From: Streptomyces sp. LBL
GTDB lineage: Bacteria; Actinomycetota; Actinomycetes; Streptomycetales; Streptomycetaceae
DNA: 64,000 nucleotides
Direction of reading: 5' to 3'
Assembly: GCF_029893585.1 (NCBI RefSeq)
Contig: NZ_JARXYX010000038.1
Location: 1-64,000, forward strand
In this document: in pieces, positions 8,273 to 16,405 of the stretch
Position numbering within the stretch: the stretch's first letter is position 1
How the letters are laid out: each line of letters begins with the position of its first letter
The notes under the pieces: model-generated
The model's database searches: none
The model's input: the letters and a program-made list of their open reading frames with translations, nothing else
Told to the model about the DNA's origin: nothing
Program-made: the position numbers and the translations under genes

Positions 8273-9784
8273 ATGACCGTACGGCGAGTAATGGGCATCG
8301 AGACGGAGTACGGGATCTCCGTCCCCGGTCACCCCAACGCCAATGCCATGCTCACCTCGTCCCAGATCGTCAACGCCTACGCGGCGGCGATGCACCGGGC
8401 CCGCCGGGCCCGCTGGGACTTCGAGGAGGAGAACCCGCTGCGGGACGCGCGAGGCTTCGACCTCGCCCGAGAGGGCGCCGACTCCAGCCAGCTCACCGAC
8501 GAGGACATCGGCCTCGCCAACGTGATCCTCACCAACGGCGCGCGACTCTACGTCGACCACGCACACCCCGAATACAGCGCTCCCGAGGTCACCAACCCGC
8601 GCGACGCCGTCCTCTGGGACAAAGCCGGCGAACGCATCATGGCCGAAGCAGCGGAACGGGCCGCCCAGCTTCCCGGCGCCCAGCCGATCCACCTGTACAA
8701 GAACAACACCGACAACAAGGGCGCGTCCTACGGAACGCACGAGAACTACCTGATGAAGCGGGAAACCCCCTTCTCGGACATCGTGCGCCACCTCACGCCG
8801 TTCTTCGTCTCCCGTCAGGTCTTCGCCGGAGCGGGCCGCGTCGGCATCGGTCAGGACGGACACGAGCACGGCTTCCAGCTCAGTCAGCGCGCGGACTACT
8901 TCGAGGTGGAGGTCGGCCTCGAGACCACGCTCAAGCGCCCGATCATCAACACCCGCGACGAGCCGCACGCCGACGCCGAGAAGTACCGCCGCCTCCACGT
9001 GATCATCGGCGACGCGAACCTCTCGGAGATCTCCACCTACCTGAAGCTGGGCACGACAGCGCTCGTCCTGTCCATGATCGAAGACGGCTTCATCGCCGTC
9101 GACCTCGCCGTGGACCAGCCCGTCCGCACACTCCATCAGGTCTCCCACGACCCGACACTCAAGCGCCTGGTCACTCTCCGGAGCGGCCGCACACTCACCG
9201 CGGTCCAACTGCAGATGGAGTACTTCGAACTGTCACGCAAGTACGTCGAGGAGCGGTACGGCGCCGACGCCGACGACCAGACCAAGGACGTCCTGGCACG
9301 CTGGGAGGACACCCTCAACCGCCTCGAGCACGACCCGATGAGCCTGGCCGGAGAGCTGGACTGGGTCGCCAAGCGGGAACTCATGGAGGGCTACCGGCGC
9401 CGCGACAACCTCGACTGGGACGCGCCGCGGCTGCACCTGGTCGACCTCCAGTACGCCGACGTACGCCCCGAGAAGGGCCTCTACAACCGGCTGGCGGCCC
9501 GCGGGCGCATCAAGCGGCTGCTGGACGAGAGCGAGGTCGAGCGGGCCCGTACGAAGCCGCCGGAGGACACCCGCGCGTACTTCCGCGGACGCTGCCTGGA
9601 GCAGTACGCGGACGACGTCGCGGCGGCCTCCTGGGACTCCGTGATCTTCGACCTGCCGGGACGGGACTCGCTCCAGCGCGTCCCAACCCTGGAACCGCTT
9701 CGCGGAACGCGTAATCACGTCAAGGAGCTCCTGGACCGCTGTCGTACGGCGGAAGACCTGGTCAGGGTGCTGTCGGGCAACTGA
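8273..9784 (+). CDS. dop: Pup deamidase/depupylase Dop
   Basis: A 503-residue carboxylate-amine-ligase-fold enzyme that removes Pup from substrates and, where Pup ends in Gln, deamidates it. The N-terminus MGIETEYGIS carries the metal-binding Glu residues, and the segments NNTDNKGASYGTHENYL and INTRDEPHADAEKYRRLHVI are shared with PafA. The loop region HRARRARWDFEEENPLRDARGFD near residue 50 is the Dop-specific insertion absent from PafA. ATG 8273 is preceded by AAGGAGG. Because the Pup here already ends in Glu, its main role is probably depupylation. Confidence 0.96.
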   Translation: MTVRRVMGIETEYGISVPGHPNANAMLTSSQIVNAYAAAMHRARRARWDFEEENPLRDARGFDLAREGADSSQLTDEDIGLANVILTNGARLYVDHAHPEYSAPEVTNPRDAVLWDKAGERIMAEAAERAAQLPGAQPIHLYKNNTDNKGASYGTHENYLMKRETPFSDIVRHLTPFFVSRQVFAGAGRVGIGQDGHEHGFQLSQRADYFEVEVGLETTLKRPIINTRDEPHADAEKYRRLHVIIGDANLSEISTYLKLGTTALVLSMIEDGFIAVDLAVDQPVRTLHQVSHDPTLKRLVTLRSGRTLTAVQLQMEYFELSRKYVEERYGADADDQTKDVLARWEDTLNRLEHDPMSLAGELDWVAKRELMEGYRRRDNLDWDAPRLHLVDLQYADVRPEKGLYNRLAARGRIKRLLDESEVERARTKPPEDTRAYFRGRCLEQYADDVAAASWDSVIFDLPGRDSLQRVPTLEPLRGTRNHVKELLDRCRTAEDLVRVLSGN

Positions 9785-9897
9785 CGGGGCCCTCGGGGCC
9801 CACGTGGCCCACAGGGTGGAAAGGTCGACGTACGGGAATCATCGAAGTGGTCCCCGTACGTTGAGGCAACAGAGGGGCCGATGTCGGACCCTGCTTG

Positions 9898-9903
9898 TAG
9901 GGT
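9898..9903 (+). promoter_or_regulatory. -10 hexamer TAGGGT for pup
   Basis: TAGGGT lies 36 bases before the pup start codon in the dop-pup gap, implying that pup and the genes after it can be transcribed independently of dop. Confidence 0.45.
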
Positions 9904-9939
9904 CTGATCAAGAACGTCGAACCGAGCGGGGTGAGGGTT

Positions 9940-10158
9940 ATGGCGACCAAGGACACCGGCGGCGGACAGCAGAAGGCGACGCGCAATACCGAGGAGGTCG
10001 AGGAGCAGACTGCGGAAACGCAGGGTTCCGAGGACCTCAAGGAGCGCCAGGAGAAGCTGAGCGACGACGTGGACTCCGTCCTCGATGAAATCGATGATGT
10101 ACTCGAGGAGAACGCCGAGGATTTCGTGAGGTCCTTCGTTCAGAAGGGTGGAGAGTGA
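9940..10158 (+). CDS. pup: Prokaryotic ubiquitin-like protein Pup ending in Gly-Gly-Glu
   Basis: The 72-residue protein tag that PafA attaches to lysines of target proteins, marking them for the proteasome. It is highly charged and disordered, with the helical Arc-binding segment SDDVDSVLDEIDDVLEENAEDFV and the C-terminus QKGGE. The last codon is GAG, so the protein is made with the Glu needed for ligation and does not need deamidation. ATG 9940 follows GTGAGGG; an upstream GTG at 9931 would add only MRV. A hairpin follows the stop codon directly. Confidence 0.96.
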   Translation: MATKDTGGGQQKATRNTEEVEEQTAETQGSEDLKERQEKLSDDVDSVLDEIDDVLEENAEDFVRSFVQKGGE

Positions 10159-10183
10159 TTTCACCTTCTAATCGAAGGTGAAA
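10159..10183 (+). terminator. Perfect hairpin immediately after pup
   Basis: TTTCACCTTC and its complement (10159-10168, 10174-10183) form a 10-bp stem with a 5-base loop, beginning on the base after the pup stop codon. It could be a partial terminator that raises pup over the downstream nuclease and core subunits, or a 3'-end stabiliser of the short pup mRNA. Confidence 0.75.
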
Positions 10184-10196
10184 CTCGGGGGTCTGG

Positions 10197-10790
10197 GTGG
10201 TCGATTCATCGGAGGCGAGACGCTGCTCGCGGTGCAAGGAGTACGTGCCGCGAACGGCTTTCGCCAGCAACAAGTCGATGCCCGATGGACTCCAGGCGTA
10301 CTGCCGGGAGTGCTCTGCGGAGTACTACCGGCAGCGCCAGGAGGCCAACGGCAAGTCGGTGCGTGTCAAGGTGCCGGTTCCGGCGGGGTGTAAGCGCTGC
10401 TCTCAATGTGAAGAGGTGAAGCCTCACTCGCAGTGGGAACGCAACAATTCGTCCTCGGATGGCTGGGCGAGCTATTGCCGGGAGTGCCGCGCCGAGCGGA
10501 ATCGGGTGAGCTACTTTCGGCGGAAGTACGGCCTCACTCCAGCAGAGTTGGACGCGATGATCGCGGAGCAGCAAGGAATCTGCCGCATATGCCTTGCCGC
10601 CCCTGCCGAGCATGTGGATCACTGCCACGACACGGGTAGGGTCCGAGGCGTACTGTGCTTCAGCTGCAACGCCGCACTGGGGCAGTTCAAGGATCGGCCC
10701 GATGCCATAAGGCGGGCTGCTGCTTACGTGGAAGGAATCGCGTGGAAGCCAACACTCGTAGCACCGGGCGTCTACCAGCTGCCTTCCTGA
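10197..10790 (+). CDS. Endonuclease VII-like HNH nuclease with two zinc ribbons
   Basis: A 197-residue protein with two tandem, mutually similar zinc-ribbon-like modules (CSRCKEYVPRTAF...YCREC at about 10-40, and CSQCEEVKPHSQW...YCREC at about 67-97) and a C-terminal recombination-endonuclease-VII domain (GICRICLAAPAEHVDHCHDTGRVRGVLCFSCNAALG, about 127-165) with the DHCH metal motif and CxxC pairs. Such enzymes nick or resolve branched DNA. The GTG start at 10197 has only a weak upstream GGGGG, so it may be poorly translated. The 3' end overlaps the prcB start by 49 bases in another frame, tying it to the proteasome operon. Confidence 0.85.
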   Translation: MVDSSEARRCSRCKEYVPRTAFASNKSMPDGLQAYCRECSAEYYRQRQEANGKSVRVKVPVPAGCKRCSQCEEVKPHSQWERNNSSSDGWASYCRECRAERNRVSYFRRKYGLTPAELDAMIAEQQGICRICLAAPAEHVDHCHDTGRVRGVLCFSCNAALGQFKDRPDAIRRAAAYVEGIAWKPTLVAPGVYQLPS

Positions 10791-11587
10791 CGCCTGGGTC
10801 CTCGTCCTTCATGGACTTCCTGTCCGAGCACCAGCCGGAGATGCTGCCCGGCAAGCGGCAGCTGCCGCCCGTCCAGGGTGTGATCGAGGCGCCGCACGGG
10901 ACGACGATCGTGGCTGTCACCTTCCCCGGTGGCGTCGTGCTGGCCGGTGACCGACGGGCCACGATGGGCAACGTCATCGCGCAGCGTGACATCGAGAAGG
11001 TGTTCCCGGCCGACGAGTACTCGGCCGTCGGTATCGCCGGCACCGCCGGTCTCGCGGTAGAGATGGTCAAGCTGTTCCAGCTGGAGCTGGAGCACTTCGA
11101 GAAGGTCGAGGGGGCGCAGCTCTCCTTGGAGGGCAAGGCGAACCGGCTGTCGACCATGATCCGTTCCAACCTGGGCATGGCCATGCAGGGTCTGGCCGTG
11201 GTTCCGCTCTTCGCCGGGTTCGACGTGGACCGGGGAAGGGGTCGCATTTTCTCCTACGACGTCACCGGTGGCCGTTCCGAGGAGCATCACTTCGCCGCGA
11301 CCGGCTCGGGTTCGGTGTTCGCGCGTGGTGCGATGAAGAAGCTCTTCCGCGGCGATCTGAGTGAGGCCGATGCCACGACGCTGGTGGTGCAGGCCCTGTA
11401 TGACGCGGCAGACGACGACTCGGCGACCGGTGGTCCCGATGTCGCCCGCCGGATCTATCCGATCGTCACCGTGATCACCGAGGACGGCTTCCGTCGGCTG
11501 ACCGAGGCCGAGTCTTCGGAGATCGCCCGCTCGATTCTGGAGCGGCGTCTGGAGCAGCCTGATGGCCCGCGTGCCGCGCTGCTGTAG
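10742..11587 (+). CDS. prcB: 20S proteasome beta subunit
   Basis: The 281-residue catalytic subunit of the actinobacterial proteasome. A 53-residue propeptide ends at APHG and is removed to expose Thr54 (TTIVAVTF) as the N-terminal nucleophile. Ntn-hydrolase elements follow, including GGVVLAGDRRATMG with the Lys/Asp region. GTG 10742, inside the preceding nuclease gene, is chosen because GGAAGGAA precedes it and the length equals the known Streptomyces protein; the longer in-frame reading from 10655 is only the other-frame shadow of the nuclease. prcA follows after 61 bases. Confidence 0.96.
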   Translation: MEANTRSTGRLPAAFLTPGSSSFMDFLSEHQPEMLPGKRQLPPVQGVIEAPHGTTIVAVTFPGGVVLAGDRRATMGNVIAQRDIEKVFPADEYSAVGIAGTAGLAVEMVKLFQLELEHFEKVEGAQLSLEGKANRLSTMIRSNLGMAMQGLAVVPLFAGFDVDRGRGRIFSYDVTGGRSEEHHFAATGSGSVFARGAMKKLFRGDLSEADATTLVVQALYDAADDDSATGGPDVARRIYPIVTVITEDGFRRLTEAESSEIARSILERRLEQPDGPRAALL

Positions 11588-11648
11588 TCGGCGCTCGGTT
11601 TCTTGTCCAGGTGATCCAGTGACTTCGACAGAAAGGGACGGATAGCCG

Positions 11649-12389
11649 GTGTCGACGCCGTTCTATGTCTCACCCCAGCAGGCCATGGCCGACCGGGCGG
11701 AGTACGCCCGGAAGGGCATCGCCCGTGGCCGCAGCCTGGTCGTGCTGCAGTATGCCGACGGCATCGTGTTCGTCGGCGAGAACCCGTCCCGTGCGCTGCA
11801 CAAGTTCAGCGAGATCTATGACCGGATCGGTTTCGCCGCCGCCGGCAAGTACAACGAGTACGAGAATCTGCGGATCGGCGGGGTGCGTTATGCCGATCTG
11901 CGGGGTTACACCTATGACCGGGACGACGTGACCGCTCGCGGTCTCGCCAACGTGTACGCCCAGACGCTGGGCACGATCTTCTCCAGCGCGGCCGAGAAGC
12001 CGTACGAGGTGGAGCTGGTTGTCGCGGAGGTGGGGGAGACGCCCGAGGGTGACCAGATCTATCGGCTTCCGCACGATGGTTCGATCGTGGACGAGCACGG
12101 TTCGGTCGCGGTCGGCGGTAACGCCGAGACGATCAGCAGCTATCTGGACCAGCGTCATCAGGACGGCATGAGCCTTTCTGAGGCCCTTGCGCTGGCTGTC
12201 CAGGCTCTGTCTCGCGACACCAACGGCAGCGAGCGGGAGATTCCCGCTGAGCGTCTGGAGGTCGCGGTGCTGGATCGTACGCGTCCGCAGCAGCGCAAGT
12301 TCAAGCGCATCGTCGGTCGTCAGCTCGGCCGGTTGCTGGAGGTCGGTGGGGCGAGCACCGAGGCGGAGAGCTCCGACGAGGACGAGTAG
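11649..12389 (+). CDS. prcA: 20S proteasome alpha subunit
   Basis: A 246-residue alpha subunit that forms the outer gated rings of the 20S core and receives the Arc C-terminal tails. It starts MSTPFYVSPQQAMADRAEYARKG, the N-terminal gate and H0 helix typical of actinobacterial PrcA, and lacks a propeptide or catalytic Thr. The C-terminus is acidic (TEAESSDEDE). GTG start after GAAAGGGACGG. The DNA around the stop has several GGACGAG repeats. It is the last gene before a strong bidirectional terminator. Confidence 0.96.
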   Translation: MSTPFYVSPQQAMADRAEYARKGIARGRSLVVLQYADGIVFVGENPSRALHKFSEIYDRIGFAAAGKYNEYENLRIGGVRYADLRGYTYDRDDVTARGLANVYAQTLGTIFSSAAEKPYEVELVVAEVGETPEGDQIYRLPHDGSIVDEHGSVAVGGNAETISSYLDQRHQDGMSLSEALALAVQALSRDTNGSEREIPAERLEVAVLDRTRPQQRKFKRIVGRQLGRLLEVGGASTEAESSDEDE

Positions 12390-12471
12390 GACGAGCGGGT
12401 CAAGCGGGACGAGTAATCAGGACGAGTGAGCGGAGAGTTCCGGCGGCGTGTGATCCGGTCGCTTGCTCTTC

Positions 12472-12511
12472 CCCTTGTGCCCCGGCCGATGACTCGGTCG
12501 GGGCACAAGGG
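12472..12511. terminator. Strong bidirectional terminator between prcA and the LacI gene
   Basis: An 18-bp stem with one G-U pair (12472-12489 with 12494-12511) and a 4-base loop lies between the two convergent genes, four bases from the LacI-gene stop codon. It can serve both strands. Confidence 0.9.
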
Positions 12512-12514
12512 TGT

Positions 12515-13573
12515 TCAGGAGGCCTTCGGTGGTGCCGTGGAGCCCCGTACGACCAGCTCGACGGGAATGTCTCCCGCGTCGGGTGTGCGGCCCTCCAGGA
12601 CGGCCAGCAGGGCTCGCATGCCGTGTTCGCCGAAGAGTTCGGCGTCCAGGTGGACGGTCGTCAGTTCCGGGTCGATGGCGGTGGCCAGTGCGAGGTCGTC
12701 GAGGCCGGTGACCGAGACGTCGTCGGGGATGCGCAGGCCGAGGCGGCGCAGGGCTTTGTAGGCGCCGGCGGCGAGTTTGTCGTCGTCGCAGACGAGGGCG
12801 GTCGGTGGCGGGCCCGGTGCGGAGAGCGCGGTCTCGGCGGCGGCCACGGCGCCCTCGATGGAGAGCGGCGTGTGGGTGGTGTGGAGCGTCGTGCCGGGGA
12901 CCTCGCCGATCCGGGCGGCCAGCTCGCGTGCGCGCACCTCGAAGGTCCAGGACGGCACGTTTGCCGCGAGGTGCAGGAAGCGGCGGTGTCCCAGGCTGAG
13001 CAGGTGTTCGGTGATCTGTCGTACGCCGTCGGCGATGTCGAGGTTGACGGTGGCCGCGCCGAGGCTTCCGGTCGGGTCGCTGTCCAGCATCACCAGGGGC
13101 AACTGGTCGCCGCGGATGGGGGTGAGGGCGTCGGCGGCCATGGAGGAGGCGATGACGCCGTCCAGGGCGGCTTGTGCGGAGGCGAAGGGGTCCCGGGCCG
13201 GGCCGATGCCTTCGGGGGAGGGGTACAGGACCACGCCGAAGCCGTGTTCGGCGGCGACCCGGGCCGCGCCGGTGTAGACGCCTGCGAAGAACTCGGTGGT
13301 CAGGGCGGGGACGACGAGGAGGACGGTGCGGGTGCGGCCCAGGCGTAGGTTGCGGGCCGCCAGGTTGGGGCGGTAGCCCAGCTCGCGGGCCGCTTCCCGG
13401 ACGCGGTCGGCGGTGGTTTCCGACACCCGGCCGCGCCATTTGTCGCCGAGGACCAGAGAGACCGCGGCCTGGGAGACGCCGGCGGCGTGGGCGACGTCGC
13501 GGCTGGTGGGACGGGTGCTGCCTCGGGCCACCGGCTGCCTGCGCTTTCGTCTGGACGACTGAACAGCGCACAT
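12515..13573 (-). CDS. LacI-family transcriptional regulator
   Basis: A 352-residue repressor-type regulator. The N-terminal helix-turn-helix (about 22-68: TSRDVAHAAGVSQAAVSLVL, NLAARNLRLG hinge) is followed by a periplasmic-binding-like effector domain (TVLLVVPALTTEFFAGVYTG to the C-terminus). ATG 13573 is the first plausible start. It is divergent from the MFS transporter and separated from it by 75 bases that contain a LacI-type palindrome, so it probably controls itself and the transporter. The ligand is unknown; sugar or nucleoside is typical for the family. Confidence 0.9.
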   Translation of the reverse strand: MCAVQSSRRKRRQPVARGSTRPTSRDVAHAAGVSQAAVSLVLGDKWRGRVSETTADRVREAARELGYRPNLAARNLRLGRTRTVLLVVPALTTEFFAGVYTGAARVAAEHGFGVVLYPSPEGIGPARDPFASAQAALDGVIASSMAADALTPIRGDQLPLVMLDSDPTGSLGAATVNLDIADGVRQITEHLLSLGHRRFLHLAANVPSWTFEVRARELAARIGEVPGTTLHTTHTPLSIEGAVAAAETALSAPGPPPTALVCDDDKLAAGAYKALRRLGLRIPDDVSVTGLDDLALATAIDPELTTVHLDAELFGEHGMRALLAVLEGRTPDAGDIPVELVVRGSTAPPKAS

Positions 13574-13592
13574 GGTACGTATGGCAGGGCGA

Positions 13593-13606
13593 GTTATACG
13601 TAAAAC
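13593..13606. promoter_or_regulatory. Candidate LacI-family operator
   Basis: GTTATACGTAAAAC is a 14-mer with central CG and twofold symmetry at 12 of 14 positions, the usual form of LacI-family operators. A second copy of the TACGTA core lies at 13576-13581, forming TACGTAT-N13-ATACGTA across 13576-13602, at the 5' end of the regulator gene and just before the transporter gene. Confidence 0.5.
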
Positions 13607-13648
13607 CTCATGCGTCACCGACGCACCGGGCGAGCGAAGGGCGGGGAC

Positions 13649-14908
13649 ATGGCCGCGGGGTACCTGGAGATCCTCAGGGCGAGGCATGCCGTCCGGCTGT
13701 TGACGGGCACGCTGGTCGGGCGGTTGCCGAACGCCACCGCCGCGATCGCGATCATGCTGTTCGTGCGCGCGGAGGGCGGTTCGTACACCCTGGCCGGCGG
13801 ACTGGTGGCCCTGTACGGCGTGGCCAATGCCGTGGGGCAGCCGGTGCTGGGGCGGCTGGTGGACCTGTACGGCCAGCCGCGTGTCCAGCTCCCGGCGGGA
13901 ATCCTGTCGGGCCTCGCGATGGCCGTCTTCGCGTTCACAGGTGTGGAGCCGCTGCCGCTCGCCTACGCCGCGGTGGCCGCCGCCGGGCTCTTCACGCCGC
14001 CTCTGGAGGGCGGCCTGCGGGCGCTGTGGCCCTCCGTCCTCGGCAAGGAGGACAAGGTGCACACGGCGTACGCCCTGGACGCCATAGCGCAGGAAGTGAT
14101 GTTCACCGTCGGGCCGCTGCTCGTCACGCTGTGCGTGTCGTTGTGGTCGGAAAGGGCGGCGCTGATCGTCCTGAACGTCATCGGGCTGCTCGGCGCGCTT
14201 TCCGTGGTCGTGTCGCCGCCCTCGCGCGCGTGGCGCTCGGCGCCGCGTGCGGCGCACTGGCTCGGCGCGCTGCGCTCGCCCGGGCTCCTCGCGCTGCTCG
14301 CCGCGTTCCTGTTCGTCGGCATCGCGCTCGGCTCCATCACGGTGGCGTCCGTGTCGTACGCGGACGGCCACGGGGGCGACGTGGTGTACGGCTGGCTGAT
14401 GGCGGGCATCGGGCTGGGCGCGCTGGTCGGCGGCGTCTTCTACGGGGCGCGGCAGTGGACCGGTGACCCGGCCCGTCGACTGCAGGTCCTGGTGGCGCTT
14501 CTGGCGGTGTGTTACCTGCCGCTGACGCTGATGCCGGGCGCGGTGGCCATGACGTCGCTGACGGTCCTCGCGGGCGTGTTCCTGGCGCCTGCCATCGCTT
14601 GCGCGTTCGTTCTGGTGGACCGGCACGCGCCGCGGGGGACGGTCACCGAGGCGTTCTCCTGGCTGGTGACGACGTTCACGGTCGGTGCGTCCGTCGGAAC
14701 GGGGCTCGCGGGGCCGGTCGTCGAGGCGGGCGGGGCCTTGTGGGGCTTCGCCGTGCCGGCCGCCGCGGGGGGTGTGTCGCTGGTGGTCCTACTGGCCACG
14801 GGGCGGGTCCTCGCAGCTGCCGTGGGGAGTGCGGTGGTTGCGTCTTCATGGGAAAATGATCCAAACCGTGCTGTCGAACCCCGTTTCAGCTCGGGGGATC
14901 GGGCGTAA
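13649..14908 (+). CDS. Major facilitator superfamily transporter
   Basis: A 419-residue integral membrane protein with about 12 hydrophobic segments and the MFS loop GRLVDLYGQPRVQL after the second helix. Orthologs occupy the same place between prcA and pafA in other Streptomyces as I recall. The substrate cannot be told from the sequence. ATG 13649 is preferred because GAAGGGCGGGG precedes it; ATG 13610 would add 13 basic residues. pafA begins nine bases after the stop, so read-through into pafA is possible. Regulation by the divergent LacI protein is likely. Confidence 0.88.
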   Translation: MAAGYLEILRARHAVRLLTGTLVGRLPNATAAIAIMLFVRAEGGSYTLAGGLVALYGVANAVGQPVLGRLVDLYGQPRVQLPAGILSGLAMAVFAFTGVEPLPLAYAAVAAAGLFTPPLEGGLRALWPSVLGKEDKVHTAYALDAIAQEVMFTVGPLLVTLCVSLWSERAALIVLNVIGLLGALSVVVSPPSRAWRSAPRAAHWLGALRSPGLLALLAAFLFVGIALGSITVASVSYADGHGGDVVYGWLMAGIGLGALVGGVFYGARQWTGDPARRLQVLVALLAVCYLPLTLMPGAVAMTSLTVLAGVFLAPAIACAFVLVDRHAPRGTVTEAFSWLVTTFTVGASVGTGLAGPVVEAGGALWGFAVPAAAGGVSLVVLLATGRVLAAAVGSAVVASSWENDPNRAVEPRFSSGDRA

Positions 14909-14911
14909 TGT
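14906..14911 (+). promoter_or_regulatory. -10 hexamer TAATGT, probable leaderless start of pafA
   Basis: TAATGT overlaps the MFS stop codon and ends six bases before the pafA ATG. No ribosome-binding site lies between, so a leaderless pafA mRNA is likely. Confidence 0.5.
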
Positions 14912-14917
14912 TCACTC

Positions 14918-16279
14918 ATGGACCGCCGCATTTTCGGGCTGGAGAACGAGTACGGCGTCACGTGTACGTTCAGGGGACAGCGCCGCCTGTCTCCCGACGA
15001 GGTGGCGCGGTACCTCTTCCGCCGTGTCGTGTCATGGGGCCGTAGCAGCAATGTCTTTCTGCGGAACGGCGCCCGCCTCTATCTCGATGTCGGGTCACAT
15101 CCGGAATACGCGACACCCGAATGTGACAATGTGACCGAGCTGGTCACGCACGACAAAGCAGGCGAGCGCATTCTCGAAGGACTCCTGGTGGACGCAGAGC
15201 GACGCCTGCATGAGGAAGGAATCGCGGGCGACGTCTACCTCTTCAAGAACAACACCGACTCGGCGGGCAACTCGTACGGATGCCACGAGAACTATCTGGT
15301 GGCGCGGCACGGCGAGTTCTCCCGGCTCGCGGACATTCTCATTCCGTTCCTCGTCACCCGTCAGCTCCTGTGCGGGGCGGGCAAGGTGCTACAGACGCCG
15401 CGCGGGGCGGTGTACTGCGTCAGCCAGCGGGCCGAGCACATCTGGGAGGGCGTCTCCTCGGCGACGACCCGCTCCCGGCCGATCATCAACACCCGGGACG
15501 AGCCGCACGCCGACGCCGAGCGTTACCGTCGTCTGCACGTCATCGTGGGCGACTCGAACATGTCCGAGACCACGATGCTGCTCAAGGTCGGCGCGACCGA
15601 CCTGGTGCTGCGCATGATCGAGGCGGGCACCGTGATGCGGGACCTGACCCTGGAGAACCCGATCCGGGCGATCCGCGAGGTCAGTCACGACATCACCGGT
15701 CGGCGCAAGGTGCGTCTGGCCAGCGGCCGCGAGGCCTCCGCACTGGAGGTGCAGCGCGAGTACTACGAGAAGGCCGTGGACTTCTGCGAGCGCCGCGGCA
15801 TCCGCACCGGCACCGTCGAACAGGTGCTGGAGCTGTGGGGCCGCACATTGGACGCGATCGAGGCCGAGGACCTCGACCGGATCGGTACCGAGATCGACTG
15901 GGTCATGAAGTACAAGCTCATCGAGCGGTACCGGGCCAAGCACAACATGACCATGTCGCATCCGCGGGTGGCGCAGATAGACCTCGCCTACCACGACATC
16001 CATCGTCGTCGTGGCCTGTACTACCTGCTGGAGAAGAGGGGCCAAGCCGCGCGGATCTGCAACGACTTGAAGATCTTCGAGGGCAAGTCGGTTCCCCCGC
16101 AGACCACTCGGGCGCGGTTGCGCGGCGACTTCATCCGGCGGGCGCAGGAACAGCGCCGTGACTTCACGGTCGACTGGGTCCACCTCAAGCTCAACGACCA
16201 GGCACAGCGCACCGTGTTGTGCAAGGACCCGTTCCGGTCCGTGGACGACCGGGTGGAGAAGCTGATCGCAGGGATGTGA
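14918..16279 (+). CDS. pafA: Pup-protein ligase PafA
   Basis: A 453-residue carboxylate-amine-ligase-fold enzyme that uses ATP to phosphorylate the C-terminal Glu of Pup and join it to substrate lysines. It starts MDRRIFGLENEYGV, with the metal-binding Glu residues near 9-11, and contains LFKNNTDSAGNSYGCHENYL and INTRDEPHADAERYRRLHVI, shared with Dop. It lacks the Dop-specific insertion, which assigns it as the ligase. ATG 14918 has no Shine-Dalgarno sequence but an upstream -10 hexamer, so it may be leaderless. It lies apart from pup and the core subunits, as in other actinobacteria. Confidence 0.97.
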   Translation: MDRRIFGLENEYGVTCTFRGQRRLSPDEVARYLFRRVVSWGRSSNVFLRNGARLYLDVGSHPEYATPECDNVTELVTHDKAGERILEGLLVDAERRLHEEGIAGDVYLFKNNTDSAGNSYGCHENYLVARHGEFSRLADILIPFLVTRQLLCGAGKVLQTPRGAVYCVSQRAEHIWEGVSSATTRSRPIINTRDEPHADAERYRRLHVIVGDSNMSETTMLLKVGATDLVLRMIEAGTVMRDLTLENPIRAIREVSHDITGRRKVRLASGREASALEVQREYYEKAVDFCERRGIRTGTVEQVLELWGRTLDAIEAEDLDRIGTEIDWVMKYKLIERYRAKHNMTMSHPRVAQIDLAYHDIHRRRGLYYLLEKRGQAARICNDLKIFEGKSVPPQTTRARLRGDFIRRAQEQRRDFTVDWVHLKLNDQAQRTVLCKDPFRSVDDRVEKLIAGM

Positions 16280-16314
16280 GCAACGCGTTCCGGACGAGGT
16301 TCGGAACGCAACAC

Positions 16315-16343
16315 GGGCGCCGTACGTTTCCCGTACGGCGCCC
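16315..16343 (+). terminator. Terminator after pafA
   Basis: A 12-bp perfect stem (16315-16326 with 16332-16343) with 5-base loop. An upstream 8-bp hairpin (16285-16292 with 16302-16309) begins five bases after the pafA stop codon; the two may act together. Confidence 0.85.
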
Positions 16344-16405
16344 TTCTCACGTCGTAGAGTTGCGCGCACGCCATCACAAGATCGACCGATTACGAGGCCC
16401 CCACC

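Noticed and set aside
10655..10741. Longer N-terminus for the proteasome beta subunit
   Set aside because: The extra residues are the frame-shifted reading of the nuclease gene; GTG 10742 has a ribosome-binding site and yields the family length.
13174..14466. Arg-rich open frame overlapping the LacI and MFS genes
   Set aside because: Runs across both divergent genes and their operator; no domain and extreme Arg/Gly content.
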